64,000 bases of DNA from Allobosea sp. (GTDB lineage: Bacteria > Pseudomonadota > Alphaproteobacteria > Rhizobiales > Beijerinckiaceae), in assembly GCF_030695125.1 (NCBI RefSeq), contig NZ_JAUYTP010000029.1:496001-560000 (forward strand), written 5' to 3'. Below the pieces are notes generated by a model. The model saw only the letters and a program-made list of their open reading frames with translations. It was not told the DNA's origin and did not search any database. A program made the translations under genes and the position numbers. Shown one piece after another: positions 1-9,483 of this stretch (position 1 is its first letter; every line of letters starts with the position of its first letter).

Positions 1-877
1 GGGCGACATCGGCGACGAAGGAGATCGAGGCCGGGATGACGAGCCTCGGCGCCGCGTCGAGCACGATGCGCGCCTGCGCGCCCATGGCGACGCGCCCCGC
101 CTGCCCGGTCGGCAGGAAGAAGGTCATGAACACGTCCTCGAGATCGACGAGGTTGAGCACGCGCCCGCCGGCCGCGACGACCTCGCCAGGTTGGGCGACG
201 CGGTATTGCACGCGGCCGTCGCGCGGCGCCTTGAGCGCGCTGTCGTCGATATCGGCGTCGAAGCGCCTCACCGTCGCCTTCGCCGCCGCCACCGCGGCCT
301 GCGCCCCGACGACCTGAGACACGGCCGAGCTGATCGCGGCCTCGCTGGCGGCGAGCTGGGCCTTGGCGGCGCCGACGGCGGCCGTCGTCCCCTGCGCCCG
401 CGCCCGGTCGTCATCGAGCACCTGGTCGGAGACGTTGCCGCGCTCGGAGAGCTGTTCCGAGCGGGCGAGCTTCCGGCGGGCGGCGTCGAGCTCGGCCTCG
501 CGCTGGGCGACGACCGCCGTCGCAGCGGTTTTCTCAGCCTGGCGCTGGACAACGAGGCTGCGGGCGGTGTCGACCGCGATTACCGCCCGCTCCTGCTGCG
601 CCTGCGCCTCGGCGCGCTGGGCCTCGAGGGTTTCGGTGTCCATCCGCGCGACGATCTGGCCGGCCGTGACGAAATCGCCCTCATTGGCCAGCATCTCCCT
701 GATCCGGCCGGAGACGCGCGCCGCCACGTCGATCTCCACCGCCTCGATGCGGCCATTACCGCTGGCGAGGCCCTCCGGCAGGTCGCTGGCGGTGAGCCGC
801 TGCCAGGCGAAGTAGCCGCCGCCGGCCAAAAGGATCACAGCCGCCGGCAGCAGCCAGCCACGTTGCGGAGTTTTCAT
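1..877 (-). CDS. HlyD/EmrA-type membrane fusion protein (partial, 3' end outside window)
   Basis: About 292 codons are visible from an ATG at 877 to the window edge. The product starts with MKTPQRGWLLPAAVILLAGG, a short cytoplasmic tail plus one membrane anchor (about residues 8-22). A biotinyl-lipoyl half-domain follows (NGRIEAVEIDVAARVSGRI, about 42-60), then a long Ala/Gln/Glu-rich coiled-coil hairpin (about 75-190) and the second half-domain (APRDGRVQYRVAQPGEVV, about 215-232). This order is typical of periplasmic adaptors that link an inner-membrane ABC or MFS exporter to an outer-membrane channel. Partner genes would lie to the left, outside the window. The cargo cannot be told. The family is clear; the subfamily (YhiI/EmrA-like) is an inference. 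Confidence 0.85.
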   Translation of the reverse strand, partial: MKTPQRGWLLPAAVILLAGGGYFAWQRLTASDLPEGLASGNGRIEAVEIDVAARVSGRIREMLANEGDFVTAGQIVARMDTETLEAQRAEAQAQQERAVIAVDTARSLVVQRQAEKTAATAVVAQREAELDAARRKLARSEQLSERGNVSDQVLDDDRARAQGTTAAVGAAKAQLAASEAAISSAVSQVVGAQAAVAAAKATVRRFDADIDDSALKAPRDGRVQYRVAQPGEVVAAGGRVLNLVDLEDVFMTFFLPTGQAGRVAMGAQARIVLDAAPRLVIPASISFVADVA

Positions 878-1127
878 CGGGGAGGCCTTTTGCGCAGGGG
901 TTGACGGGCTGACCGTTCGCGCATCGATGCGCCCCAGCAACGGCCAAGGATCTGGTTGCGCGCAGCACGGCTCCGCCCGTCACGTCCTGCACGGATTCAG
1001 CATTCACCCAACCGACCCGGCGGGCATTGATCGAGGTCAAGACGGCGTGGGGCACAGGACGGCCTGGGGAACCAGTCCCCGAGAGCGACGATCGGCCCCT
1101 GCTGACTTCGCCCTCGCAAGGACTATG

Positions 1128-1146
1128 ATCTCCAGTCACTAGAGGT
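1128..1146. promoter_or_regulatory. Candidate MerR-family operator
   Basis: ATCTCCAGTCACTAGAGGT reads on the other strand as ACCTCTAGTGACTGGAGAT. It is a 9-1-9 imperfect inverted repeat (7 of 9 pairs) with the ACCTC..GAG.T outline known for MerR/CadR/ZntR operators. It ends 13 nt before the MerR start codon, so autoregulation is likely. I could not fix the -35/-10 pair with certainty on either strand. Confidence 0.55.
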
Positions 1147-1159
1147 TGGAGATCCCATC

Positions 1160-1603
1160 ATGCCGGCGCCGCGCCTCGAAACCGTCATGCCGATCGGAGC
1201 GCTGGCCGAGCGCACGGGCGTGAAAGTGGAGACGATCCGCTATTACGAGCAGGTCGGGCTTTTGCCGCCGCCGGAACGCTCGGAAGGCAATCAGCGCCGC
1301 TATGGCCTGCGCCATGTCGAGCGCCTCGCCTTCATCAAGCATGCCCGCGACCTCGGCTTCGCCGTCGATGCGATCCGCACCCTGCTCAATCTCTCCGACA
1401 ATCCGGCGCTGGCCTGCGACGAGGCCCATGCCATCTCGGTCTCCCATCTCGCTGATGTCCGGCACAAGATCGCCCGGCTGCGCTCGCTCGAAAAGGAGCT
1501 CGAACGCATCGCCGCGGCCTGCTCGGGCGGCGTGGCCGCTTGCGATTGCGCGATCATCGAGGCCTTGGCCGATCACAGCCAATGCCGCCACGCTGCGCAC
1601 TGA
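1160..1603 (+). CDS. MerR-family metal/stress-responsive transcriptional regulator
   Basis: The protein has 147 residues. The N-terminal winged helix (about residues 10-50, ending [11 protein letters not shown]) is the canonical MerR DNA-binding domain, followed by the dimerisation helix (about 85-118). Cysteines at 86 (ACDEAH), 121, 128, 130 and 142 resemble the ligand positions of metal-sensing members, but the pattern does not let me choose between Zn, Cd, Pb and Cu. The start at 1160 is supported by GGAG 8 nt upstream; a second in-frame ATG at 1187 lacks such a site. No metal exporter is adjacent, so the target is probably itself, the divergent adaptor gene, or a distant gene. Confidence 0.85.
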   Translation: MPAPRLETVMPIGALAERTGVKVETIRYYEQVGLLPPPERSEGNQRRYGLRHVERLAFIKHARDLGFAVDAIRTLLNLSDNPALACDEAHAISVSHLADVRHKIARLRSLEKELERIAAACSGGVAACDCAIIEALADHSQCRHAAH

Positions 1604-1751
1604 CAGCACGGCGCGCCGCCACTTGAACAACCGATGGCAGGCCGATGGCGGCTGTGGAGAAACGGGCCGGCCGCATCGTCGGCCAGCGCGTTTCGATTGC
1701 GGCGCAGGGCGGGCAGGCGCTACCGTTGGACAAAGGGCTTCGGGAGAGACC

Positions 1752-2639
1752 ATGTCCAGCGACTTCGCCACTCCACCCGGTCTGCGCCATCGCCAGATCG
1801 CGGTGCGCGACACGACGCTGCATGTCGCCGAGGTCGGCTCCGGGGCACCGGTTCTGTTGCTGCATGGCTGGCCCGAATTCTGGGCGACATGGCTGCCCCT
1901 GATGAACCGGCTCCACCCCCAGTTTCACCTGATCGCACCGGACCTCCGCGGCTTCGGCGACAGCGCCAAATCATCGGCCCCGCGCAGCGACGTCGGCGCC
2001 AACAGCCATGCCGACGACATGGCCTCGCTGGTGGCCGCGCTGGGCTTCGACACGGTCGGCGTCGTCGGCCACGATGTCGGCGCCTATGTCGCGCAGGCGC
2101 TGGCGCGGCGCCATCCTCAGCTGGTCGATCGCCTGCTGTTCTTCAACTGCCCGACCCAGAGCATCGCGGGTCGCTGGGTCCATGACGGCCATGTCAACGA
2201 GGTCTGGTACCAGTCCTTCCAGCAACTGGCCCTGGCCGAGGCGCTGGTCGGCCTCAGCCGCCAAAGCTGCGCCTTGTATTTCTCGCATTTCCTGTCGCAT
2301 TGGTGCCACCGCAAGGAGGCTTTCGATCCGGCGCTCGAGCTGTGGATCGACAACTTCATGAAGCCCGGCAATCTGCGCGGCGGCTTCGACTGGTACCGCA
2401 GCCAGAACGCGTCGCGCCTGGCCGCCATCGACGGACACCCGACGCCCTCCGTGCGCATCCACCATCCGACGCGGGTGCATTGGGGCCGCCACGACCCCGT
2501 CCTGAGATCGGAATGGGCGGCCTTCGTGCCGGAGCATTTCGACGCGGCGGAGGTCACCTTCTGCGAGAGTGCCGGCCATTTCGTGCATGTCGAGGCACCC
2601 GACGAAGCAGCCGAGGTTTTCGCGGGGTTTTTCGGCTGA
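1752..2639 (+). CDS. Alpha/beta hydrolase of the epoxide hydrolase / haloacetate dehalogenase family
   Basis: The protein has 295 residues. Visible motifs are the oxyanion-hole HGWPE (about 39-43), DLRGFGDS, the nucleophile elbow GHDVGAYVA with Asp as nucleophile, the acid in WGRHDPV, and the catalytic His in [11 protein letters not shown] near the C-terminus. An Asp rather than Ser nucleophile is what separates epoxide hydrolases and haloalkanoate dehalogenases from esterases. A cap region rich in Trp, His and Phe lies between. The start at 1752 follows GGGAGAG. It lies 148 bp downstream of the MerR gene on the same strand; co-transcription is possible but not shown. The substrate is unknown. 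Confidence 0.85.
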   Translation: MSSDFATPPGLRHRQIAVRDTTLHVAEVGSGAPVLLLHGWPEFWATWLPLMNRLHPQFHLIAPDLRGFGDSAKSSAPRSDVGANSHADDMASLVAALGFDTVGVVGHDVGAYVAQALARRHPQLVDRLLFFNCPTQSIAGRWVHDGHVNEVWYQSFQQLALAEALVGLSRQSCALYFSHFLSHWCHRKEAFDPALELWIDNFMKPGNLRGGFDWYRSQNASRLAAIDGHPTPSVRIHHPTRVHWGRHDPVLRSEWAAFVPEHFDAAEVTFCESAGHFVHVEAPDEAAEVFAGFFG

Positions 2640-2892
2640 GGCCCGCCATCATGGCCGGCGGCGATGCGACGCCTCTCGTTTCCCGGCCGAACGTGCATAG
2701 ATAGTCTCCTGCACAGGACGGGGCGGAGGGCCGCCAGCGTCGGAGCGCAAAGGACAGGCGATGCCGGTGTTCCGATTCCGCCAAGCACGGCGCCCAGCGG
2801 CGCCGTCTCGGCCTAGCATGAAGAACGAAACCCGATTCTGCCGGAGTCAGCGATTCGGGCCCGCTTCGTTCAGGGCTCGTTCCGCGTCCTAG

Positions 2893-5800
2893 TTGATTCT
2901 CGCGTCGCGCGCCGTCTGCAGACGCCCTAAGGGCGTCGCCGCCGCGACGCCACACCTCACGATCGGCTGCGACTTGATCCCTCCGCGCTCCCTGCCCCCT
3001 TCGGTCCGCGCCCTCGGCGTCACCGCCGTCCTCGGCCCGACCAACACCGGCAAGACCCATCTCGCGATCGAGCGGATGGTCGCCCATCCGACGGGCATGA
3101 TCGGCCTGCCCCTGCGCCTGCTGGCGCGCGAGGTCTATCAGCGCGTCGTCGACAAGGTCGGCGCTGAAGCCGTCGCGCTCGTCACCGGCGAGGAGAAGAT
3201 CAAGCCGGCTCGGCCGCGCTTCTGGGTCTGCACGGTCGAGGCGATGCCGCGCGATCTCGCCGTCGATTTCGTCGCGATCGACGAGATCCAGCTCGCCGCC
3301 GATCTCGACCGCGGCCACGTCTTCACCGACCGTCTGCTCAACCGCCGCGGGCGGGCCGAGACCATGCTGATCGGCGCCGGCACGATGAAGCCGGTGATCG
3401 AGCAGCTCATCCCCGGCGTCCATGTCGTGACGCGCCCGCGCCTCTCGCAACTCATGTTCGCCGGCGACCGGAAAATCACGCGCCTCGCGCCGCGCTCGGC
3501 CATCGTCGCCTTCTCGGTCGAGGAGGTCTACGCCATCGCCGAGCTGATCCGGCGGCAGAAGGGCGGCGCGGCGGTGGTGCTCGGCGCGCTCTCGCCGCGC
3601 ACCCGCAACGCCCAGGTCGAGATCTACCAGTCCGGCGACGTCGATTATCTCGTCGCCACCGATGCGATCGGCATGGGCCTCAATCTCGATGTCGACCACA
3701 TCGCCTTCGCCGCCGACAAGAAATATGACGGCCACCATTTCCGAAAGCTGAACCCGGCCGAGTTCGGCCAGATCGCCGGGCGTGCCGGGCGCCACCTCCG
3801 CGACGGTACCTTCGGCACCAGCGGGAGATGTCCGCCCTTCGAGGCCGATCTCGTCGAGGCGATCGAGAACCACCGCTTCGAGCCGGTGCGCCAATTACAG
3901 TGGCGCAACACGGATCTCGATTTCCGCTCGGTCGCGCAGCTTCTCGACAGCCTGAACCTGCAGCCCAGCGAGCCGGGCCTGACGCGGGCCCTGATCGCCG
4001 AAGACATGACGACGCTCGAGAATTTGGCCCGAGATCCCGACGTCAAGGCGCTGGCGCAGGGACGCCCGGCGGTCGAGCGGCTCTGGGAGGTCTGCGGCCT
4101 GCCCGACTACCGCAAGATCGCGCCGCAGCAGCATGCCGACCTCGCGACCACGCTTTATCTGCGGCTGATGCGCCATGGCCGGCTCGATATCGACTGGTAC
4201 CGGGCCCAGCTTTCGGCGCTCGATCGCACCGATGGCGAGATCGATACGCTGTCCGCGCGCATCGCCCAGGTCCGCACCTGGACCTTCGTCGCCAACCGTC
4301 CGGACTGGTTACCTGATCCGGAGCATTGGCAGGGGGTTGCGCGTCTTGTAGAGGACAAACTCTCGGATGCTCTGCACGAGCGTCTTGCGAGCCGATTTGT
4401 CGACCGGCGCACTAGCGTGCTGATGCGCCGTTTGCGGGAGAATGCGATGTTGGAGGCTGAGGTCACCACGACGGGCGACGTGCTCGTCGAGGGCCAGCAC
4501 GTCGGAATGCTGCAGGGTTTTCGCTTCACGGCGGACCCGAAGGCCGGCGGGCCGGAGGCGAAAGCCTTGAACATGGCGGCGATGAAGGCGTTGGCCAGCG
4601 AGATCGAGGCCCGCGCCGCGCGGGTCGTTCTCGCCGGAGACGATGCCTTCGTGCTGTCGCATGACGGCCTGCTGCGCTGGATCGGCGAGCCGGTCGCGCG
4701 CCTGGTCGCCGGAGAGAAGGCGATCGAGCCGCGCCTGCGGCTGCTCGTCGAGGAGCATCTTGCAGGCCAGGCTCGCGAGCAGGTCGAGGCCAGGCTTCAA
4801 CTCTGGCTCAAAACCCATGTCACCCGGCTGCTCGGGCCCTTGCAGATGCTGGAGGACGCCACGACGGCGACCGGCATCGCCCGCGGCATCGCCTACCAGA
4901 CCGCAGAATCGCTCGGCGTGCTCGAGCGCACCAAGGTCGGCGAGGAGATGAAGGCGCTCGACCAGGAGGGCCGTGCCGCCCTGCGCAACCTCGGCATCCG
5001 CTTCGGCGCCTTCCATCTCTACGTCCCCGCCTTGCTCAAGCCGGCGCCGCGCGCGCTGGCCGCCCAGCTCTGGGCGCTCAAGCATGGTGGCCCCGAATTG
5101 TCGGGGCTTGACGACATCGCCCATCTCGCAGCCTCGGGCCGGACCTCCTTCCCGGTCGACAAGGCCGTACCGAAGGGGCTCTATCGCGCCGCCGGTTACC
5201 GCGTCTGCGGCGAGCGCGCCGTGCGCGTCGACATCCTGGAGCGCCTCGCCGATCTGATCCGGCCCGCCATCGCCTATCGCCCCGGCTTGACGCAGGGGAC
5301 GCCGCCGACCGGAAGCGCCGACCAGGACGGCTTCGTCGTCACCGGCGCGATGACCTCGCTCGTCGGCTGCGCCGGCGAGGACTTCGCCTCGATCCTGCGC
5401 TCGCTCGGCTATGTCTCGGTGAAGCGTCCCGGCCCGGCGATCACCGTGCCGCTGGCGGCTGCGCCGGCCAGGCCCGCCGCGTCGCCGGCCGTCCAGACAG
5501 AACCCGCAGCGCCGGCGGAGGATCAGCCCGCCTCGGTCGCGGCGGAGGGCGGCCCGCCGGACGCCCCGAGCGAACCCGCGCCCGACGCAGCGCCTGCAGA
5601 GACGGTTGCGGCGCAAGACGCGCCAGAGCCCACCGAGATCGCGCCCATCGAGGCCGAGTTCGCCGAGCCGACGACGGACACCGATGCGCCCGCGGCCGAA
5701 ACGCCCGACGCCCCGATCCTGACGCAGGATGAGTTGGAAGCGCCACGCGAGCCGGTTCCAGCCGACATGATGTCGGCGCTTCCGACAGCGCCGGCCGAAC

Positions 5801-6402
5801 CGGCCGCCGAGGTGCAAGACGACGCTCCCCAGGCCGAAAGCGACGCGGTTCCCGCCGCTCCGGCAGAACCCGAACTGATCGAGGTCTGGCGCCCGCACCG
5901 CCACCAGGGTGGCCGGCGTCCCGAACCGGCACGCGGCCCGCGCGAAGGCGCGGGCGCTCCCGGCGAACGCCAGCCCGGCGGGCGTCGTGGCGACCGACCC
6001 AACCGCGGGCCTCGCCCGGGCGCGCCGCGCCGTGACGGCGAGACACCCGCGGCGCCCTTGGCAGCTTCGGGAGAGGCCGGTGCGGTCGCTGCAACCGCGC
6101 CGCGGCCCGAGCGCGAGGCGCGGCGCGACGAGCGGCCTCGGTCCGGCCCGCGCGGGCCACGCCCCGAGGGCCAGGGACACAAGCCCGGTCAGGGCCGCCC
6201 CGAGCAGAATCGCGGGCCACGGCCCGATTTCAAGCGGGACGGGCGCCCCGGTGGCGACAGTGGACCGCGTCGCGACGACCGTGGTGGCGAGCGGTTCCAG
6301 CAGCCGCCCCGGCCGCGCCCCGCCGATCGCGAGCCCGATCCGGATTCGCCTTTCGCCAAGCTCGCCGCTTTGAAGGCGCAGCTGGAAGGCCGCAAGAGCT
6401 GA
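2893..6402 (+). CDS. Suv3-type DEAD/H-box RNA helicase with long disordered C-terminal tail
   Basis: The protein has up to 1169 residues. Motif I is GPTNTGKTH (48-56), the Walker B/DEAD-like box is DEIQ (130-133), followed by GAGTM, VATDAIGMGLNL and QIAGRAGRH (motif VI). This set is characteristic of the mitochondrial Suv3 RNA-degradation helicase and its alphaproteobacterial homologues. Residues beyond about 850 are low-complexity Ala/Pro/Glu, then Arg/Gly/Pro-rich, an RGG-like RNA-binding tail ending in a short helix (FAKLAALKAQLEGRKS). The start is uncertain: the longest frame opens at TTG 2893 without a good ribosome site, and TTG 2974 is an alternative closer to the conserved region. It is followed 15 nt later by the S4 gene, a conserved neighbourhood in this order. 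Confidence 0.88.
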   Translation: MILASRAVCRRPKGVAAATPHLTIGCDLIPPRSLPPSVRALGVTAVLGPTNTGKTHLAIERMVAHPTGMIGLPLRLLAREVYQRVVDKVGAEAVALVTGEEKIKPARPRFWVCTVEAMPRDLAVDFVAIDEIQLAADLDRGHVFTDRLLNRRGRAETMLIGAGTMKPVIEQLIPGVHVVTRPRLSQLMFAGDRKITRLAPRSAIVAFSVEEVYAIAELIRRQKGGAAVVLGALSPRTRNAQVEIYQSGDVDYLVATDAIGMGLNLDVDHIAFAADKKYDGHHFRKLNPAEFGQIAGRAGRHLRDGTFGTSGRCPPFEADLVEAIENHRFEPVRQLQWRNTDLDFRSVAQLLDSLNLQPSEPGLTRALIAEDMTTLENLARDPDVKALAQGRPAVERLWEVCGLPDYRKIAPQQHADLATTLYLRLMRHGRLDIDWYRAQLSALDRTDGEIDTLSARIAQVRTWTFVANRPDWLPDPEHWQGVARLVEDKLSDALHERLASRFVDRRTSVLMRRLRENAMLEAEVTTTGDVLVEGQHVGMLQGFRFTADPKAGGPEAKALNMAAMKALASEIEARAARVVLAGDDAFVLSHDGLLRWIGEPVARLVAGEKAIEPRLRLLVEEHLAGQAREQVEARLQLWLKTHVTRLLGPLQMLEDATTATGIARGIAYQTAESLGVLERTKVGEEMKALDQEGRAALRNLGIRFGAFHLYVPALLKPAPRALAAQLWALKHGGPELSGLDDIAHLAASGRTSFPVDKAVPKGLYRAAGYRVCGERAVRVDILERLADLIRPAIAYRPGLTQGTPPTGSADQDGFVVTGAMTSLVGCAGEDFASILRSLGYVSVKRPGPAITVPLAAAPARPAASPAVQTEPAAPAEDQPASVAAEGGPPDAPSEPAPDAAPAETVAAQDAPEPTEIAPIEAEFAEPTTDTDAPAAETPDAPILTQDELEAPREPVPADMMSALPTAPAEPAAEVQDDAPQAESDAVPAAPAEPELIEVWRPHRHQGGRRPEPARGPREGAGAPGERQPGGRRGDRPNRGPRPGAPRRDGETPAAPLAASGEAGAVAATAPRPEREARRDERPRSGPRGPRPEGQGHKPGQGRPEQNRGPRPDFKRDGRPGGDSGPRRDDRGGERFQQPPRPRPADREPDPDSPFAKLAALKAQLEGRKS

Positions 6403-6417
6403 GCCCACGGATCGGCG

Positions 6418-6729
6418 ATGCGCGAGGATCGTCAGCGACTGGACAAGTGGCTCTGGTTCGCGCGCTTCGCTCGGACGCGTCAGGCCGCCGTGCGTCTCGT
6501 GGATGACGGCCATGTCCGGGTCGACGGGCGCCGGACAGCCAACCCGGCGCATGCTCTCAAACTGGGAGACGTGCTGACCCTGGCGTTGCCGCATGCGACC
6601 GTGGTGGCGCGCCTCCTGTCGCTCGGCGAGCGGCGCGGGCCGTACGACCAGGCGCGGCTGCTCTATGAGCGCCTGGACGGGCCGGAGCGCGGCGATCCGC
6701 CACTTGCCGCCGATGATGACGACGGATAA
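6418..6729 (+). CDS. S4-domain RNA-binding protein (Hsp15/HslR-like)
   Basis: The protein has 103 residues with one S4 fold at the N-terminus (RLDKWLWFARFARTRQAAVRLVDDGHVRVDGRR), the motif used by Hsp15 and other ribosome-associated factors to bind structured RNA. The family role is recycling or rescue of stalled 50S-nascent chain complexes. It sits 15 nt downstream of the helicase gene, so both are probably on one RNA-metabolism transcript. The acidic C-terminus (ADDDDG) is not conserved in the family as I know it. Confidence 0.85.
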   Translation: MREDRQRLDKWLWFARFARTRQAAVRLVDDGHVRVDGRRTANPAHALKLGDVLTLALPHATVVARLLSLGERRGPYDQARLLYERLDGPERGDPPLAADDDDG

Positions 6730-6901
6730 AACCGATTATCGTTTGTACACAAATGAAATTGGGCGCTTCTCGGACGTGCGGGTCTTGCCGCCGCGGGTGG
6801 GAAAAGCGGATGTCGCACCGAGCAACCGGGCCATAAGGCCTTGAACGACGCGATTTTCGGCGCTTTATGGGCCGTACTGGCAGACGGGAAGGACCTGCGA
6901 C

Positions 6902-7240
6902 ATGACCTATGTGGTCACCGAGAACTGCATCAAGTGCAAGTACATGGATTGCGTCGAGGTTTGTCCGGTCGACTGCTTCTATGAAGGCGAGAACATGCTC
7001 GTCATCCATCCCGACGAGTGCATCGATTGCGGCGTCTGCGAGCCCGAATGCCCCGCCGAGGCCATCAAGCCCGACACGGAGCCGGGCCTGGAAAGCTGGC
7101 TGCAGCTCAACTCCAAATACGCTTCGAGCTGGCCCAACATCACGCAGAAGAAGGACGCTCCGGCCGACGCGAAAGCCTTTGATGGCGTCGCCGGCAAGCT
7201 CGAGGCGCATTTCTCGGCCAACCCCGGCGAGGGCGACTGA
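6902..7240 (+). CDS. fdxA: Seven-iron ferredoxin FdxA ([3Fe-4S][4Fe-4S])
   Basis: The protein has 112 residues. It has Cys at 9, 12, 17, 21 and 25 and a second [12 protein letters not shown] cluster, with the C-x7-C-x3-CP first cluster typical of Azotobacter-type FdxA. The region after [15 protein letters not shown] is the usual C-terminal extension of this family. It is a small soluble electron carrier. The position between the helicase/S4 pair and carD matches the gene order I know from many Hyphomicrobiales. Confidence 0.93.
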   Translation: MTYVVTENCIKCKYMDCVEVCPVDCFYEGENMLVIHPDECIDCGVCEPECPAEAIKPDTEPGLESWLQLNSKYASSWPNITQKKDAPADAKAFDGVAGKLEAHFSANPGEGD

Positions 7241-7629
7241 CACAAGCGACCGCCGCGACAGCTGCGGGCCGAGTCGCGTTAACCATTCTCGCGCCGCAGG
7301 CCGCAGGCTTGCGCCGGGCTTGTGTTTACCTTTGATTCGGCGTGTTTTTTATGCTACATGATAGGCCCAGTCGCATTCGTTCCGCATGCCCCTGCGAGGT
7401 TTCCACAAACGGGGCGCCCCCTAGACAACGATGATGAGAACCGCCGGCACGGTTGGCCGGGGCAATCGACGTCTGCGTGCGCGGGGGCATCAAAGATACG
7501 ACCGGCTGAGGGAGCGTGAGGCATCGGGTCTGAAGCCCGGCAGCCCCAGGCAGAGTGTCTCCGGTCATCCGACCCGAGATTGAGAATTGCGAGCCCGCGT
7601 CAAGCGGTCCGGTCAGGAGTCGTAACGGC
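7241..7629. other. Intergenic region and carD leader; no gene seen
   Basis: These 389 bp hold no convincing coding frame. An AT-richer patch at 7325-7362 (TTGATT at 7332, TATGCT at 7350) could contain the carD promoter, which would give a leader of more than 200 nt. I could not fold a recognised riboswitch in it. Confidence 0.4.
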
Positions 7630-8232
7630 ATGTCCACGGTGAAGAAAGCTGTTGTGCGCCAGGGTTTCAAGACGGGCGAATTCGTCGTCTACCCGTCTCA
7701 TGGCGTCGGTCAGATCACGGCGATCGAGGAGCAGGAAGTCGCGGGCTTCAAACTCGAGCTGTTCGTGGTCAGCTTTGCCAAGGACAAGATGACGCTGCGC
7801 GTCCCCACCGCCAAGGCCGCCAGCGTCGGCCTGCGCAAGCTCGCCGACGCCGAGAGCGTCACCAAGGCCCTGACCACGCTGACCGGCCGCGCCCGCGTCA
7901 AGCGCACCATGTGGTCGCGCCGCGCCCAGGAATACGAGGCGAAGATCAATTCCGGCGATCTCGTCGCCATCGCCGAGGTCGTGCGCGATCTCTACCGCTC
8001 CGAGGCCCAGCCCGAGCAGTCCTATTCCGAGCGCCAGCTCTATGAGGCCGCCGTCGACCGCATGACCCGCGAGATCGCGGTCGTCGACGACATCACCGAG
8101 ACCGAGGCCCTCAAGAAGATCGAGGGCCAGCTCGCCAAGTCGCCGCGCCGTCCGGCCAAGGGCGAAGTGGTGGAAGCCGCGGAGGGCGATGTCGAAGGCG
8201 ACAACGACGACATCCAGGAAGAAGCCGCCTGA
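7630..8232 (+). CDS. carD: CarD-family transcriptional regulator
   Basis: The protein has 200 residues. The N-terminal CarD/TRCF-like RNA-polymerase interaction domain is clear (FKTGEFVVYPSHGVGQITAI), followed by the helical DNA-contacting domain (RKLADAESVTKALTTLTGRARVKRTMWSRRAQEYEAKI) and an acidic tail. CarD binds the RNA polymerase beta subunit and stabilises open complexes, especially at rRNA promoters. The ATG at 7630 is chosen over an in-frame upstream start because AGGAG lies about 10 nt before it and the homology begins there. A strong intrinsic terminator follows. Confidence 0.92.
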   Translation: MSTVKKAVVRQGFKTGEFVVYPSHGVGQITAIEEQEVAGFKLELFVVSFAKDKMTLRVPTAKAASVGLRKLADAESVTKALTTLTGRARVKRTMWSRRAQEYEAKINSGDLVAIAEVVRDLYRSEAQPEQSYSERQLYEAAVDRMTREIAVVDDITETEALKKIEGQLAKSPRRPAKGEVVEAAEGDVEGDNDDIQEEAA

Positions 8233-8262
8233 TCCAGGCGTCTCTCGGCAGACGAAACGAAA

Positions 8263-8286
8263 AACCCGGCGGGCGACCGCCGGGTT
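8263..8286 (+). terminator. Rho-independent terminator of carD
   Basis: Perfect 10-bp stem AACCCGGCGG / CCGCCGGGTT with GCGA tetraloop, followed by TTTTA. It lies 30 nt after the carD stop codon. Confidence 0.9.
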
Positions 8287-8313
8287 TTTATGCGCCCTGG
8301 CGCGTGACTCCTC

Positions 8314-8475
8314 GTCATAAAGCGCGGGTCATCCCGGACGCAGCCCTCGGGTCCGATCTTCGATCGGCCCAAGGATAAACTCCGCGGAGATCGGGAATCC
8401 ATTCCGGAGCGCTGATTGGCGAGGTTCCGGAACGGGTCCCGGGTCAAGCCCGGGACGACGTGGTGTTTCCGCACA
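8314..8475. repeat. Dyad-rich intergenic repeat (related to the one at 26125-26253)
   Basis: Contains GTCATCCCGG near the left end, GTCCCGGG-TCAAG-CCCGGGAC (8436-8456, perfect 8-bp stem) and GGTGTTTCCG at the right end. These same blocks bound the repeat at 26125-26253. Such mosaic palindromic elements are common between genes in this order. It lies between two converging genes. Confidence 0.55.
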
Positions 8476-8505
8476 CAGCCCGAATGCTCCGGAGGCAATC
8501 GCCCC

Positions 8506-9375
8506 TCACGCCGCCCCCGTCTCCGCCGCAAGGAAGGCGACCGCCTTGTCCCAGGCCTGTTTGGCCGCGGCCGCATTGTAGCGCTCGGTGCTGGTGTCGT
8601 TGTGGAAGGCGTGGTCGACCTCCGGATAGACGATGACCTCGTGCCGGATACCCGCAGCCTTCAGCGCCGCCTCGTAGTCCGGCAGTTGCTGGACGAGGCG
8701 CGTATCGCGCGCGGCATGCTGGATCAGGAGCCGCGCCTTGATCTGCGGCACCCTGGCGAGATCGGGCGAGCGACCATAGAACACGACGCCGGCTGCCAGC
8801 TCGGGGAGCGCCACGGCGAGGTCGTTGACGACGCCGCCGCCCCAGCAGAAGCCGATCGCGCCGGTCTTGCCGGTCGCATCCGGCCGTGCGGCCAGGAGTT
8901 TCAGCGCCGCCCGCCCTTGTCGCAGAACATCCTCAGCGGGCAACCGCGCAAACAGCGCGCGCGCCTCGTCGGGGTCTCTCGGCGTCCCGCCAAGCGGCGT
9001 CAGGAAGTCGAGCCCGAGCGCGGTGAAGCCTGCCAGCGCCATGCGCCGGGTGACATCCTCGATATGCGGATTGAGCCCGCGGTTTTCATGGATGACCAGC
9101 ACGCCGCCGCGCCGAGCCGCGGTCCGGGGGGCGGCCAGATAACCCTTGAGCGCCACACCGTCGATGCGGACATCGAGCCGCTCGGTCGCGATCCGGGCAT
9201 CCTCGGGGGCGATCTGCTGGGCCTGGGCATAGTTCGGCTCCAGCAGCGACAGCGCCGCCTCGGCCGCCGCCGCCGATCCCGCCAGCACCATCAGCCGGTT
9301 GAAGAAGACGCGGCGGTCGAGCGGCTTGTGGGTGTATTCGTCATAGAGTTCGACGATCCGGCGATCGAGTGCCAT
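8506..9375 (-). CDS. Dienelactone hydrolase family protein
   Basis: The protein has 289 residues. It has the dienelactone hydrolase signature: Glu in VIHENRGLNPHIEDVTRR, nucleophile Cys in GFCWGGG, Asp in HAARDTRL and His in VDHAFHND. The first about 50 residues (KPLDRRVFFNRLMVLAGSAAAAEAALSLL) form an Arg-bearing hydrophobic segment that may be an export signal, as often found in this group. The family hydrolyses dienelactone in chlorocatechol degradation, but many members act on other esters, and no aromatic-degradation genes are nearby. It stands alone between convergent carD and the M48 protease gene. Confidence 0.88.
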   Translation of the reverse strand: MALDRRIVELYDEYTHKPLDRRVFFNRLMVLAGSAAAAEAALSLLEPNYAQAQQIAPEDARIATERLDVRIDGVALKGYLAAPRTAARRGGVLVIHENRGLNPHIEDVTRRMALAGFTALGLDFLTPLGGTPRDPDEARALFARLPAEDVLRQGRAALKLLAARPDATGKTGAIGFCWGGGVVNDLAVALPELAAGVVFYGRSPDLARVPQIKARLLIQHAARDTRLVQQLPDYEAALKAAGIRHEVIVYPEVDHAFHNDTSTERYNAAAAKQAWDKAVAFLAAETGAA

Positions 9376-9453
9376 CCAAACCTCCTGCAGCGGCGGGCCA
9401 GTCGGGATCGTAGCGCCTGACGGCGCGGCAGGGCGCTTTCGCCATCCCTCATC

Positions 9454-9471
9454 GCGGCTTCGTGAAGCCGC
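9454..9471 (-). terminator. Hairpin after the M48 protease gene
   Basis: GCGGCTTC-GT-GAAGCCGC is a perfect 8-bp stem lying just beyond the protease stop codon. There is no T-run, so it may be a processing hairpin rather than a true intrinsic terminator. Confidence 0.35.
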
Positions 9472-9483
9472 CTCGCAGCGGGC

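Noticed and set aside
4309..6594. A 761-codon minus-strand frame opposite the helicase
   Set aside because: Antisense of the helicase C-terminal half; no motif found.
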